The translations under genes were made by a program, and so were the position numbers. Positions 27,394 to 35,640 of a stretch of DNA of 64,000 bases are shown in pieces. Origin of the DNA: JAUVRX01 sp049664225 (GTDB lineage Bacteria; Acidobacteriota; Thermoanaerobaculia; Multivoradales; JAHEKO01). Location: the NCBI GenBank assembly GCA_049664225.1, contig JBATEX010000075.1, positions 12,438 to 76,437 of the forward strand, given 5' to 3'. Below the pieces are notes generated by a model that was not told the DNA's origin, made no database searches, and worked only from the letters and a program-made list of their open reading frames with translations. Numbering within the stretch: the first letter of the stretch is position 1; each line of letters opens with the position of its first letter.

Positions 27394-28830
27394 ATGACTC
27401 AGACAAGGACTCAAGAGGAATCCGCTCGCGCCGCCGCAAGAGCTGCGGCAGCGTTGAGCGAGGCCTTGGATCTGGAAGCCAGGCTCGCGCCGTTCGCCAA
27501 GTCGCGATGGAGTGGTTCCGGGCCTCAGGCTCCCGTCCTCCGGTTGGACGACTTCTCTGGAATTCCCTTCCTGGTGGATATCACCGGCGTCGAAGAGTAC
27601 CAACACAGGGCAAGGCTGAGAGCGGATCCTGACGACCTCTACGCCGCGGTGACGCCGGCGACGCCTGGTTATGAGCCGTACTGCCAAGAAAAGCTGAATC
27701 TCGCCCCAGTGGGTTTCGTGCAAGCGACACCGGTCGAATCGCGGTTGGCTCTGGCACGAGCCTGCAGCGAAGGGGAAGCCAGGACTCGGGTCCTGCAGCG
27801 GATCGAGGCCGGCGGAAGCCTGACCATCGATCCGTTCATGGGCATCGACGAGGTGTGGGAGCTGGCCCAGTCGCTGGCCCAGTCAACGGGAGCCCCGGTC
27901 AGCGTGGCGGCGCCACCACCACCGGTAACCTGGATAGCCAACGACAAGCACCTTTTCAGCCAACTGGTGGAATCGGTTCTGGGGCGTGATTGGCTCGTGG
28001 AAACGCGAATCGGGCGATCGCCGGAAGCGTTGGCTCGAGAGCTCCTGTCGCTGGCCGAGCGCCACGCCCAGGTCGGCCTCAAGCGACTTCGCTGCGCCTC
28101 TGCCATGGGCAACAAGGTCTTCGCGGCCGCCGAGATCCAGGGACGACCGGTAGGTGAAGTGGCAGCCAAAGTACGCCGATTTCTCGATCGCACCCAGTGG
28201 CAGGGTGACGAGGACGTCCAGGTCGTGGCGTGGGAAAAGGTCGACCACTCTCCTTCGACGCAGCTGTGGATTCCACCGAGGGCGATAGGGGCACCACGCC
28301 TCGACGGAGTCTTCGAGCAGCTACTGGAAGGAGAGCACAAGGTTTTCGTGGGCAGCCGGCCCTCGACGCTACCGCCAGCGGTCAACGCCGCCGCCGGAGA
28401 CGGCTCCATCGCCATCGCTCTCGCCCTCCAGTCGCTCGGCTATGTCGGCCGCTGCTCCTTCGACTTCGTGCTCGTTGGCGACCCCAACGGTGAATTTCAG
28501 TTGCACTTCACGGAGTGCAACGGCAGATGGGGTGGGACGAGCATCCCCATGACTTTCCTGGATCGCCTCTTGGTCGGCCGGCCCAGACCGCCTTATCGAG
28601 CCCAGGACTTTGTCCATCCTGGGTTGGTCGGAGCCAGCTTCGGCGATCTCGTCGAACAAGTCGGCGCCGAGGCCTTCGATGTCGGGAGTGGAACCGGGCG
28701 CTTCATCTTCTACAACACCGGGCCCCTAGAAGGCTTCGGCAAGCTGGACGTGATTGCCATGGGCGAGACCCAAAGCCAAGCCGAAGCAGCCCTCGAAGAG
28801 GACCTCCCCCGAATCCTCGGCCTGTCGTAG
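27394..28830 (+). CDS. ATP-grasp domain protein
   Basis: 478 residues, cytosolic. WIANDKHLFSQLVESVLG opens the ATP-grasp fold, VGLKRLRCASAMGNKVF is the lysine-bearing strand and FTECNGRWGGTSIPM provides the ExN metal ligands and an arginine, the core of the ATP-grasp active site. The N-terminal 180 residues form a substrate-side domain I cannot name. Such enzymes couple a carboxylate to an amine or thiol through an acyl phosphate; adjacency to the Mur-like ligase and the amidohydrolase hints at a small-molecule or peptide ligation pathway, which is inference. Confidence 0.75.
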   Translation: MTQTRTQEESARAAARAAAALSEALDLEARLAPFAKSRWSGSGPQAPVLRLDDFSGIPFLVDITGVEEYQHRARLRADPDDLYAAVTPATPGYEPYCQEKLNLAPVGFVQATPVESRLALARACSEGEARTRVLQRIEAGGSLTIDPFMGIDEVWELAQSLAQSTGAPVSVAAPPPPVTWIANDKHLFSQLVESVLGRDWLVETRIGRSPEALARELLSLAERHAQVGLKRLRCASAMGNKVFAAAEIQGRPVGEVAAKVRRFLDRTQWQGDEDVQVVAWEKVDHSPSTQLWIPPRAIGAPRLDGVFEQLLEGEHKVFVGSRPSTLPPAVNAAAGDGSIAIALALQSLGYVGRCSFDFVLVGDPNGEFQLHFTECNGRWGGTSIPMTFLDRLLVGRPRPPYRAQDFVHPGLVGASFGDLVEQVGAEAFDVGSGTGRFIFYNTGPLEGFGKLDVIAMGETQSQAEAALEEDLPRILGLS

Positions 28831-29075
28831 CCGCCCACGTCGGGGGCCCGGCGGCTCGGGGGTTGAGGCGCTCGGGCGAAGTCTCCGAGCGATCTTTGAG
28901 GGCTCGAGGGTTGAGGCGGCCGGCGTGCCTTTGGCCGATCCTTGGGCAGTGGGGCCTGGGCAGATGACCATTTGCCTGCAGAGGCCCGTCCGAGTGGTTC
29001 GCAGCGGGACGGAACTCGCGAGCCCGTCCCCAATTCCCCTAGAGGTTGGAACCCGTATTGTGTCCCCCGTTTCCA
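28831..29075. other. non-coding gap before the RAYT remnant
   Basis: No convincing gene. Two imperfect copies of GGCTCGRGGGTTGAGGCG (R = purine), about 48 bases apart, fill part of it and the rest is low-complexity GC-rich sequence. Confidence 0.4.
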
Positions 29076-29260
29076 CGAGAACCCCGATGATGATGGACTT
29101 CGACTCATCGGAGGGCTTGAGCAGAAAGCGGCCCTGCATTGTCCGACACGTCACTTCGACCAGGGCGCCGCCTTCGGGGATGAACCGCAGTCTCCTTGCC
29201 ATACCTTAGACGTCGCAATGCCCTCCCGCGTTCTTTCAGAATCGGGTGGCACCTCTTCGG
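29076..29260 (-). mobile_element. 5' fragment of a RAYT element
   Basis: Bases 29076-29260 repeat the left end of the RAYT element at 32527-32710: same outer end TGGCACCTCTTCGG, same leader with GACGTCGCAATGCCCTCCC, and the first about 42 codons of the transposase (start ATG at 29202, MARRLRFIPEGGALVEV). Homology stops after SIIIGVL and the frame runs into unrelated sequence. No matching right end is visible. It cannot encode an active enzyme. Confidence 0.8.
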
Positions 29261-29486
29261 CGGCGCTCGAAAGGAGGCTGCCGATCGCCTAGGCCGCCCA
29301 GCAGCCCAACCTAACCTTACTGTTGTGCGACGAACTAGAACCGCTCAGGCGAGAGCTCTGGTCAGGACCACGCCGCTGATAGAGTGTCGCAGGGACCTGT
29401 CGCGTTAAGTGCCCTTGTCTGCAGGGTGCGCGGGTTCTTTCAGCAGTCCAATCCAGGTCAGGCGGCAAAACCAACGGAGGTGACAC

Positions 29487-29837
29487 TTGTCTGAATCCAT
29501 AGTAAGAATTGGGGACAAGCTACACATAATCACCAGGCGTCTATTCGAGAGAGACATTCGGCGCCATTTTGTCGGTGAAGTGAAAGATGTTTCTCAAGAT
29601 CTATGCGAAGTAAGGGGATACGCTTTTGTTTTCAACTCAGCAACTAATGAGTACAAGAGGCGTCAGGACACCCGGACTCGACTACTTGCGCTCGGGGAGG
29701 CTGGCTTGATTGTCCACAAGATTCCTCAAGAAGTGGCTATTGAATCTATTGAGTACCGATTCCTTGAGAAGCGCCTTGTGATCACTGATAGAAAAGACTT
29801 CATCCTGGACATCAATGAATTTGGACCGAATGCATAG
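29487..29837 (+). CDS. integron gene-cassette ORF, unknown function
   Basis: 116-residue soluble protein starting at TTG just behind a perfect GGAGGTGA site. It is visibly AT-richer than all neighbours and uses different codons (ATA, AGT, AGA), and it ends seven bases before an attC site, as ORFs in integron cassettes do. The chain looks like a small beta-barrel: KLHIITRRLFERDIRRHFVG, then EVRGYAFVF and a charged C-terminus with LVITDRKDFILDI. I do not recognise the family. No integrase gene is in the window. A possible degenerate upstream attC or attI lies at 29309-29410 (ACCTAAC ... GTTAAGT) but is weak. Confidence 0.75.
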   Translation: MSESIVRIGDKLHIITRRLFERDIRRHFVGEVKDVSQDLCEVRGYAFVFNSATNEYKRRQDTRTRLLALGEAGLIVHKIPQEVAIESIEYRFLEKRLVITDRKDFILDINEFGPNA

Positions 29838-29843
29838 AATGCC

Positions 29844-29903
29844 GCCTAGCAAGGCGTTGCAGCTGACGGGCTCTGCCCGCAGCTGAACGCCGGGTCGTTA
29901 GGC
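29844..29903 (+). other. attC recombination site of an integron cassette
   Basis: A 60-base imperfect palindrome bounded by GCCTAGC (29844-29850) and GTTAGGC (29897-29903). The inner arms AAGGCGTTGCAGCTGACGGGC and GCCCGCAGCTGAACGCC pair with two extrahelical bases on one side, the asymmetry integrases use to choose the strand. Length and core bases are those of a short, classical attC. Confidence 0.88.
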
Positions 29904-30139
29904 AGCGACAGGAGAAGATTGATCGCCGCACTCGTGGGGCTCTTGTTCAGTCCAAGGGCGTCGCGTATCTCATCGAAGGTCAGCTCCGGCTCGAGCGACA
30001 CCATGAGCAGTCCCACCGCACGACCGGGCGCGGGGGAAGAGCCGAGCCGGTCGTGGAGAACGCCGATGCGCTCGACCAGCTCGATCTGCTGTTTGGACAG
30101 ACTGTGATTGGACAGATCAGTCCCCTTCTCGTCGGCGAA
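29904..30139 (-). pseudogene. truncated GbsR/MarR-type regulator
   Basis: On the minus strand an open frame without a usable start codon reads LSKQQIELVERIGVLHDRLG, then APGRAVGLLMVSL and FDEIRDALGLNKSPTSAAIN: the winged helix-turn-helix of GbsR-like MarR regulators. The recognition helix is followed by LLLS and then the sequence runs directly into the attC boundary at 29903, so the C-terminal wing and dimer helices are gone. The upstream side is closed by TGA TAG at 30140-30145. The cassette seems to have inserted into, or recombined within, this gene. Confidence 0.7.
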
Positions 30140-30379
30140 CTATCACGAGGTTCGTTTGGTTCGGCAACTTCCGAACTCAATTGAGAAACACTAGCCCGCT
30201 GGGAGATTCACGAAGGAGGTCGGCGCGCCCTCTATATGGGGAGTAGACGCGCATAAAGTCGACACCCGGCGCGAGAAGACCGCTTGACCTCAGTTCACCG
30301 CCTGAATGGCCGTCCGGGCTTGCTCCGAAGCGGTCAGATCTCAATCACTTTCAGGTGAGATGAGTTTCCAGACCCCGAC
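30140..30379. other. intergenic, no feature seen
   Basis: 240 bases between the regulator fragment and the cytochrome gene. I see no open frame, repeat or hairpin that I can support. Confidence 0.4.
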
Positions 30380-31162
30380 CTAACCGTCGCCCTGTGGCTG
30401 CATTCTGTCGAGCATCATCTTGCCCCGTTTGGCGCTGGCATTCTCGGCGTCCAACGCGAGGGCCTCGTCGAACTTGGCGGCCGCTCCTGCCGCATCGCCA
30501 CTCTGCATCAATGCCATCCCGAGAAAGGCGTGGAGGTCTGCAGATTCGGGATAGAGCTCGATCGCCGAGCGCAGGATCTCGGTCGCTACCTCCGGTTTCC
30601 CGGCCTCGAAAGCCATCTGGGCGAGCTCACCGAAGATGCCTTCTCTGAAGTCGTAAAGGCCGGCGCCGTAGTGCTCTTGCTTGAGCTCCTTGTACTGGGC
30701 CATGGCGGCGTCGACGCCGTCGCTCATCGCCGTTTCACCGAGGATCCAGGTCAGCTTCCGAGGAGGCTCGGCCTGGCCACGATGGCAGGTGAAGCAGGAG
30801 ACGACCTGGTGTCCCGTCTCTTCACCCTCTGCTTCCTCTTCCCAGCTACCCACATATTGACGGTTGATCTCCCGCGTCATCTCCAGCATCACCCGCGCCG
30901 CGCGCTTGTGCTCCTTGTCGTCGGTGGCGAAGTCCATCCCCTGCAGGTTGTCCGGGCCGACGTGGCAGTGGTTGCAGCGAACTCCCAAGCCTTTGGCCCA
31001 GTCCCGCATGACGCCCACGAGCTCCTGCTTGCCGATGTTCTTGTCTAGGACCTTGAGATTGGTGAATTCGTCTGGAACCTGTGCGCCTAGAGGTGCGACA
31101 GGCAGGTAGAAGACCGCGATTGAACACACCGCGACAGTGAGTCGTTGGATCGTTCGAGTCAT
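30380..31162 (-). CDS. reaction-centre-type multihaem cytochrome c with TPR tail
   Basis: 260 residues, signal peptide to about residue 28 (APLGAQVP). LKVLDKNIGKQELVGVMRDW precedes CNHCH, and VMLEMTREINRQYVG precedes CFTCH; each pair is helix-with-methionine plus CxxCH, the repeat unit of photosynthetic reaction-centre cytochrome subunits (CytoC_RC), here with two haems instead of four. The C-terminal 100 residues hold TPR-like helices (ATEILRSAIELYPESADLH). Such proteins are common in non-phototrophic Acidobacteria. The haem-binding fragment just upstream was probably its operon partner. Confidence 0.88.
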   Translation of the reverse strand: MTRTIQRLTVAVCSIAVFYLPVAPLGAQVPDEFTNLKVLDKNIGKQELVGVMRDWAKGLGVRCNHCHVGPDNLQGMDFATDDKEHKRAARVMLEMTREINRQYVGSWEEEAEGEETGHQVVSCFTCHRGQAEPPRKLTWILGETAMSDGVDAAMAQYKELKQEHYGAGLYDFREGIFGELAQMAFEAGKPEVATEILRSAIELYPESADLHAFLGMALMQSGDAAGAAAKFDEALALDAENASAKRGKMMLDRMQPQGDG

Positions 31163-31219
31163 TTGGAACCTCGCCTTCTGTTTCGTTGAGCTACGTTGGA
31201 ATCGCAGTTATGGTTTTCT

Positions 31220-31477
31220 TCAAGGCAGGCCGGTGTCGCACAACAGGTCGATCTCGGCGTCGATCCAAGCCAGCAACAGATCACGCTCTGCGTCGCTCAG
31301 CCGCGCTCCCCAATGCAGCAGAAGATAGCTTTCAAACGGCATGTTCCCGGCTTCGAGTTGCTTCCTCATCTCGCCCAGGAAGAACTGCTGTTCTTCGACG
31401 GCGAGTACCGGCCATTCGGTCAAGTTCAAATCCTCGCGGGCCTCACGCACGTGCCGAGCCACGAACCAGGAAGCTCC
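31220..31477 (-). pseudogene. C-terminal remnant of a haem-binding-domain protein
   Basis: Reading on the minus strand from the RAYT end, the frame gives GASWFVARHVREAREDLNLT then EWPVLAVEEQQF and FESYLLLHWGARLSDAERD. This matches the second half of the short haem-binding domain family (Haem_bd) whose CxxCH lies in the missing N-terminal part. The frame is intact up to 31477, where the RAYT right end starts, so the element lies at the break point. An internal GTG at 31462 gives an 80-residue open frame but no haem site. Confidence 0.72.
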
Positions 31478-32710
31478 GGAAGAGGTGCCAGCCGAACCTG
31501 GCTCCCAACAGGGATGAGGGTACCCCGGTTCCCAGTTGTGACCCCCGAATCACCGACCGCAGGTCGTTCTGCCGCGACATCGAATCAGCCGAGGGTCCGT
31601 GGATGCCGGTAATCCGGGCGGGTGCGGCCGGGCAGCCCAGGGAATCTCTGCCACGGGCTGCCCCATGCGTTCGATTCACTTCCTGGCTTCGATCGAGTGG
31701 TGAAGGAGAGCTAGCCTGGCGCCAGATCGGGGATCCGGACCACCACGGGTAGGCGAGGCGGAAAGCTCCCCGCGGGGAAGCCGACCCTGAAGTCACCCTG
31801 CCGCAGTTTCTCCGCAGCCTCGCGGTACGCCCCGACAAACCACCGGTAGGCCTCCACCAGCTCTCTTCGGGCAGCCTTGGAAGCCGCATGGAAGGCCGGC
31901 GCGAGGGCCTTGTTTGACCTCAACGGTTTATCGTGAGGGTGCTGAGCCAAGACTGCACTGACACCTAGTGGTCGAGTTGCCTTGTTGGCATGTCGATCGG
32001 CGGTTTCGGTCTCGATCTGGAGAACCAGCTCAGCGACCCGACTTCGGAGCCTCTCATCCGGGAGATGCTGCCAGCAAGGCAATGGCTCGAGCCGTACCGT
32101 CTCGGGAGATGCGTAGGCGAAGCGGTCGAACTCTTCTCGCCGAGCTCGCGCAGCGTACTCCTGGGTTCGGTCAAACCACAGACCTCTTAGGGGCAGGCCT
32201 TCGAGCAGCGCCTCAACGCAATGGGCACCTGGCCACTCTCGAGGTCGAGCGACCAGACCCTCCTTGCAGCCGTGAGACAAGAGGTACCTGAGTCGATCGA
32301 TCTGAGCCGCCTCTTCCTGGCTGATCACGATGGCCTGGTACCGGCGACCCCAGAACTTTTCCCTCCACCCATGCAATCGACCGGCCTCTCGTGCCAGGTT
32401 CGAGTTGAGGAAGTTCATGAAGCGGGCGAGTCCAGGGGCATTGTCGACACTCAGAAGAAGATGGTAGTGATTCGAGAGGAAGACGAACGCATGAAGCTCG
32501 ACCGGGTAGAGCCTTTGGGCCCGAGCGAGGACCCCGATGATGATGGACTTCAACTCATCGGAGGGCTTGAGCAGGAATCGGCCCTGCATTGTCCGACACG
32601 TCACTTCGACCAGGGCGCCGCCTTCGGGGATGAACCGCAGTCTCCTTGCCATACCTTAGACGTCGCAATGCCCTCCCGCGTTCTTGCAGAATCGGGTGGC
32701 ACCTCTTCGG
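31478..32710 (-). mobile_element. complete RAYT element with inverted ends
   Basis: About 1.23 kb bounded by GAAGAGGTGCCA at 31479-31490 and its complement TGGCACCTCTTC at 32697-32708, with the RAYT gene between. The right end continues GCCGAACCTGGCTCCC and the left end has a 44-base leader before the ATG. Related ends occur at 29247, 33504, 50960-51123, 51455 and 53343-53741. No target duplication is seen, as is usual for HUH single-strand transposition. Both flanking genes are cut at its borders. Confidence 0.78.
31711..32652 (-). CDS. REP-associated tyrosine transposase (RAYT, Y1/HUH)
   Basis: 313 residues. LHAFVFLSNHYHLLLSV contains the HUH metal site, and the helix RYQAIVISQEEAAQIDRLRY the single catalytic tyrosine region of IS200/Y1-type enzymes. 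MARRLRFIPEGGALVEVTCR is the standard beginning of the long RAYT subgroup. The roughly 140-residue C-terminal extension (after REWPGAHC) is also usual in that subgroup and ends RIPDLAPG. The enzyme should nick and join single-stranded DNA at hairpin ends. It looks intact and is the only complete copy among several fragments here. Confidence 0.9.
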   Translation of the reverse strand: MARRLRFIPEGGALVEVTCRTMQGRFLLKPSDELKSIIIGVLARAQRLYPVELHAFVFLSNHYHLLLSVDNAPGLARFMNFLNSNLAREAGRLHGWREKFWGRRYQAIVISQEEAAQIDRLRYLLSHGCKEGLVARPREWPGAHCVEALLEGLPLRGLWFDRTQEYAARARREEFDRFAYASPETVRLEPLPCWQHLPDERLRSRVAELVLQIETETADRHANKATRPLGVSAVLAQHPHDKPLRSNKALAPAFHAASKAARRELVEAYRWFVGAYREAAEKLRQGDFRVGFPAGSFPPRLPVVVRIPDLAPG

Positions 32711-33384
32711 CGGGCGCCAAAGGTGCCGTCGCCATCGTTGAGCAAGACGCTCACCTGTCGACCGTCGTTGGCAGCAACCGCCAACTCCAGGAACGTGTCA
32801 CCATCGAAATGACCAAGCGCGAGAACCCTGGGCTCCAGCCCGGCGGCGTAGGTGACGCCCCCAGCCAGCACTCCGGCATTGTTCAGCAGCACCGAGACAT
32901 TGTCCGAGTCGCGGTTGGAGGTCACCACATCGGGCAGGCCGTTGTGGTCCAGATCGCCCACCACCACGTCGCGCGGTAGAGTCCCGTTGACGACACTGAT
33001 GGAGCCCGCCGCAAACGAGCCAGAGGTGTTGACCAACAGTTGCACCGAATCCACATTCTTGAGACTGACAGCCAGATCGAGGTCCTTGTCGCCGTCGAAG
33101 TCGCCGGCAGCCACACCGTGGGGCGCCGTGCCGCCGCCGAGTGCAACGGCAACAGGCACTCCGAAGCCTCCCCCGCCATCATTGAAGAGAATCGAGACCT
33201 TTTCGGGTGCATCACTGCTGACAGCGACATCGGCTCGATGGTCGCCGTTGAAATCAGTCACGGCCACCCCCGAGGGGTTGGTTCCGACGACGTAGTTGAC
33301 CGCGGGATCGAAATCGATCTGGCCGCTCGCTGCATTGGCCACCAGGACAAGGCTCAGGATAAGGGGGATCGAAGGCATTCTCAT
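32711..33384 (-). CDS. FG-GAP/VCBS repeat protein, 3' end lost
   Basis: Signal peptide (LVANAASGQ) then five repeats of the FG-GAP calcium-binding type: DFNGDHRADVAV, DFDGDKDLDLAV, DLDHNGLPDVV and HFDGDTFLELAVA each with a following VSVLLN strand, building a seven-bladed propeller in intact relatives. The frame reaches the RAYT element at 32710 after NDGDGTFGA and picks up unrelated residues until a stop at 32656, so the last blades and any sorting tail are missing. Extracellular or surface location is expected from the family. Confidence 0.75.
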
Positions 33385-34107
33385 CTTCAGGACTCCTGTC
33401 TCGGTACTCCGGTTTGTGCTTCCCGTGAATTCGGGAGCCTGCGTGGAAGAGCCCTTTAGAGCCCAAAAGGACTCAACCGGTCTCCGAGAAGAAGCGAATC
33501 GGCTGGCACCTCTTGGTGGCTGTTCCCCTGCCGCCCACTACCCGACCAGTCTCAGCCTGTATGAAGGCCCCATCTCTCCCTGCCAAGGGGGGCCTAGCTC
33601 ATCCAGAGCGGTTTAGGCCCTCAGTACAGCCTGAAACAGGCTGAGACAGGATTCAGAGCCAGGTGCTTGGACACTGGCCCCTGGGGCGGAGGTAGCGTCG
33701 CGATGTTTTCTAGGCGGGCACCTTCTCCAGGGCCTTTCTCAGGTCATCTAAGTTCATCACGGGCGTGAACTCAACGGCAGCGTTGAGACTCATGAAGAGC
33801 AGTTCTGCGATCTGTTGATGGTCTCGGCCCCAAAGTGACCGACATCACCATCGTGGCGATTGCTGCTTGCTGCCTTCCGCCTGATTCGGATTGCTGGCAG
33901 GAGTCTAGCAGGGCAAGCGTGAGCCAGTGTCGGCTCGAGCTCCAGCCGCGCGGGCGGCTGTCGATCGCCCGGAATCCAGATTCACAGAACGGCAGGTGTG
34001 GTGCGTTCGTAGTGCGCGAAAAGAAACTCCCATCCATTATCTCGAATAGGCGGCTCGTGAGTCTCTTGAGTCATGCAACCGAGATATCATCGAATCGAGG
34101 TGCTTCA
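33385..34107. other. intergenic, one solo RAYT end
   Basis: About 720 bases with no gene I can support. TGGCACCTCTT at 33504-33514 is an isolated RAYT terminal repeat, oriented like a right end (its complement reads AAGAGGTGCCAGCC). Open frames on both strands are short and lack ribosome binding sites. Confidence 0.45.
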
Positions 34108-34725
34108 ATGATCAGGGCTACCTGGGCGTTCGCGCTTTCTCTCGTGATGGCGGGCCCGGCCATGACCCAAAACCTCCTGGTAAACCCGGGCTTCGATGTA
34201 TCGGATCAGCTCGCCGGTTGGACCTGCACCACGAACAACGGTGTGACCACGTGGAGCCCCGACGATCGTCTGGTTTCGCCGACCTCCGGCTCGATGCAGA
34301 ATGACGTCACCGCCACCGACGACAATCGAAATGTCCGTTGCTCTCAATGCGTGCCCGTCAACGAACAGTTCGGCTACATCGCGTCGACCTGGTTCTTCTG
34401 GCCCGACGATGCCGACGTATCCCAGCAGGGATCGACCAGGATTTCGTTCGTTTTCTACAGCGACGCTGATTGCACCGTCATCGCAGGTGACGGCGACGTC
34501 GAGATCAAAGCCCCGATCCTCGAAACCTGGCTCCACCTCGAGTCCGAAGAAGCGGTGGCACCCATCGGTGCCGTGGCGGCCAGGGTCTTCGTCTTTACCT
34601 GGCAAAACAACGCGAACCAGCCCGTTCGGGCGAGGCTTGATGACCTCGACTTCAGCACGACCACGAGATTCCGTGACGGCTTCGAGTCCGGCGACACCTC
34701 GGCTTGGTCGAGCTCAGTCCCGTAG
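34108..34725 (+). CDS. secreted carbohydrate-binding-like protein with DGFESG tail
   Basis: 205 residues from the ATG at 34108; signal peptide ends at AMTQ. NLLVNPGFDVSDQLAGWT is the usual start of CBM4/9-type jelly-roll modules, and TRISFVFYSDADC and ARLDDLDFS the later strands. The extreme C-terminus FRDGFESGDTSAWSSSVP repeats the tail of the sugar dehydrogenase at 9840-11111, indicating a shared C-terminal signal or module. A longer in-frame start at 33835 lacks a signal peptide. It is followed by a strong terminator. Confidence 0.72.
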   Translation: MIRATWAFALSLVMAGPAMTQNLLVNPGFDVSDQLAGWTCTTNNGVTTWSPDDRLVSPTSGSMQNDVTATDDNRNVRCSQCVPVNEQFGYIASTWFFWPDDADVSQQGSTRISFVFYSDADCTVIAGDGDVEIKAPILETWLHLESEEAVAPIGAVAARVFVFTWQNNANQPVRARLDDLDFSTTTRFRDGFESGDTSAWSSSVP

Positions 34726-34750
34726 TCGACTGTCGATCTCTTGATCCTCG

Positions 34751-34777
34751 GGCCGGGCCTCGCGCCCGGCCTTTTCT
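34751..34777 (+). terminator. rho-independent terminator
   Basis: GGCCGGGC (34751-34758), five-base loop, GCCCGGCC (34764-34771), then TTTTCTT. Canonical stem and U-tract directly behind the DGFESG-tail gene. Confidence 0.88.
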
Positions 34778-34859
34778 TGTCCGCTAGCCCCCTGCATGTA
34801 GTGCCGTCCACGTGGCAAAGACGTAGGATAGGGACAAGCCAGAACTAGGAAGGCCTCGA

Positions 34860-35030
34860 ATGACGGGTCAGACCCTGGGGCACTACAAGATCCTTGACAA
34901 GCTTGGGGCGGGTGGAATGGGAGAGGTGTACCGGGCCGAGGATACGACCCTGAATCGAGAGGTGGCGCTCAAGATCCTGCCGGCTCAGGCGGATTCTGCT
35001 AGGGGCACCGGGGTCTCCGGTGGCGCGTGA
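34860..35030 (+). pseudogene. N-terminal stub of a Ser/Thr protein kinase
   Basis: Starts TGQTLGHYKILDKLGAGGMG and reaches EVALKILPAQ, i.e. the glycine-rich loop and the ATP-binding lysine of PknB-like kinases, then the sequence joins the C-terminal end of an IS91-type transposase on the other strand at about 34982 and the frame stops at 35030. Only the first 40 residues of the kinase remain, so it cannot be active. A second stub of this kind is at 48813. Confidence 0.78.
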
Positions 35031-35640
35031 GCCAGGGGCTCGGGCTCTTGGGCGGGAAGCTCGAGGCTGCGGCGGATCGCCTTGGCGGTGGCAAAGTCGA
35101 CGATGAAGGCGAGGACCTTCATCTCGGCGCCGCAGAACGGGCACAGGAGCGCATCGACCTCGTAGACCCTGTGGATCAACTTCGCCCGGCTGAGCCGAGC
35201 TCGCCGGGTGGATTCGTCGGTGTCGCCCTGCTGGCGCGGCATGAGAGTGCCGTCTGCAGCCGGCGCGGCCTTGCGGCGCTTGCCGCGAGCCGCGTTGGCA
35301 TAAAAGCCCAGTAGCGCACCGTCTGCTGTGGGGGCTCGGGGATGTGGTCGACGACGCGGGCGAGAAACTCGAGGACATCTCAGCGAGCGTGACCGCCGTC
35401 GGGTCCGGCACGGCGCGAGGGCCAGCCCCGGTAAACAACCTCCCCAGTATCCTCCTCCCAGGTCAACCGCTTGAGAACAACCGGACAGCGGATCATGTAC
35501 CGGCCGAGGCGCCCCGGCGCCGGCTCGATCCTCGACCCGTACCGCCCCATGGGCTGAAAAGTCGCTGTGGCGCCAGGACAGGAGGTTGTCGAAGATCGCC
35601 TCGGTGATCAGCTCCTTCTCGAGGAGCATTCGTAAGACCT
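34985..35640 (-). pseudogene. IS91-family transposase remnant, frameshifted
   Basis: On the minus strand the pieces LITEAIFDNLLSWRHSDFSA, then RYMIRCPVVLKRLTWEEDTG and DVLEFLARVVDHIPEPPQQT in a second frame, then back to the first frame for AKLIHRVYEVDALLCPFCGA and EMKVLAFIVD line up in order with the C-terminal half of IS91/IS801 Y2 transposases. At least two indels and one stop separate them. One edge abuts the kinase stub and the other the ABC transporter stub, so the insertion or a later deletion fused these genes' remains. Confidence 0.75.

Noticed and set aside
28726..29202. 158-codon frame beginning like a RAYT
   Set aside because: Only the first about 42 codons are RAYT; the rest is random read-through, so it is listed as a mobile-element fragment.
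29309..29410. Possible second, upstream attC (ACCTAAC ... GTTAAGT)
   Set aside because: Cores fit, but the inner arms pair poorly (only TGCGAC/GTCGCA); kept only as a remark in the cassette entry.
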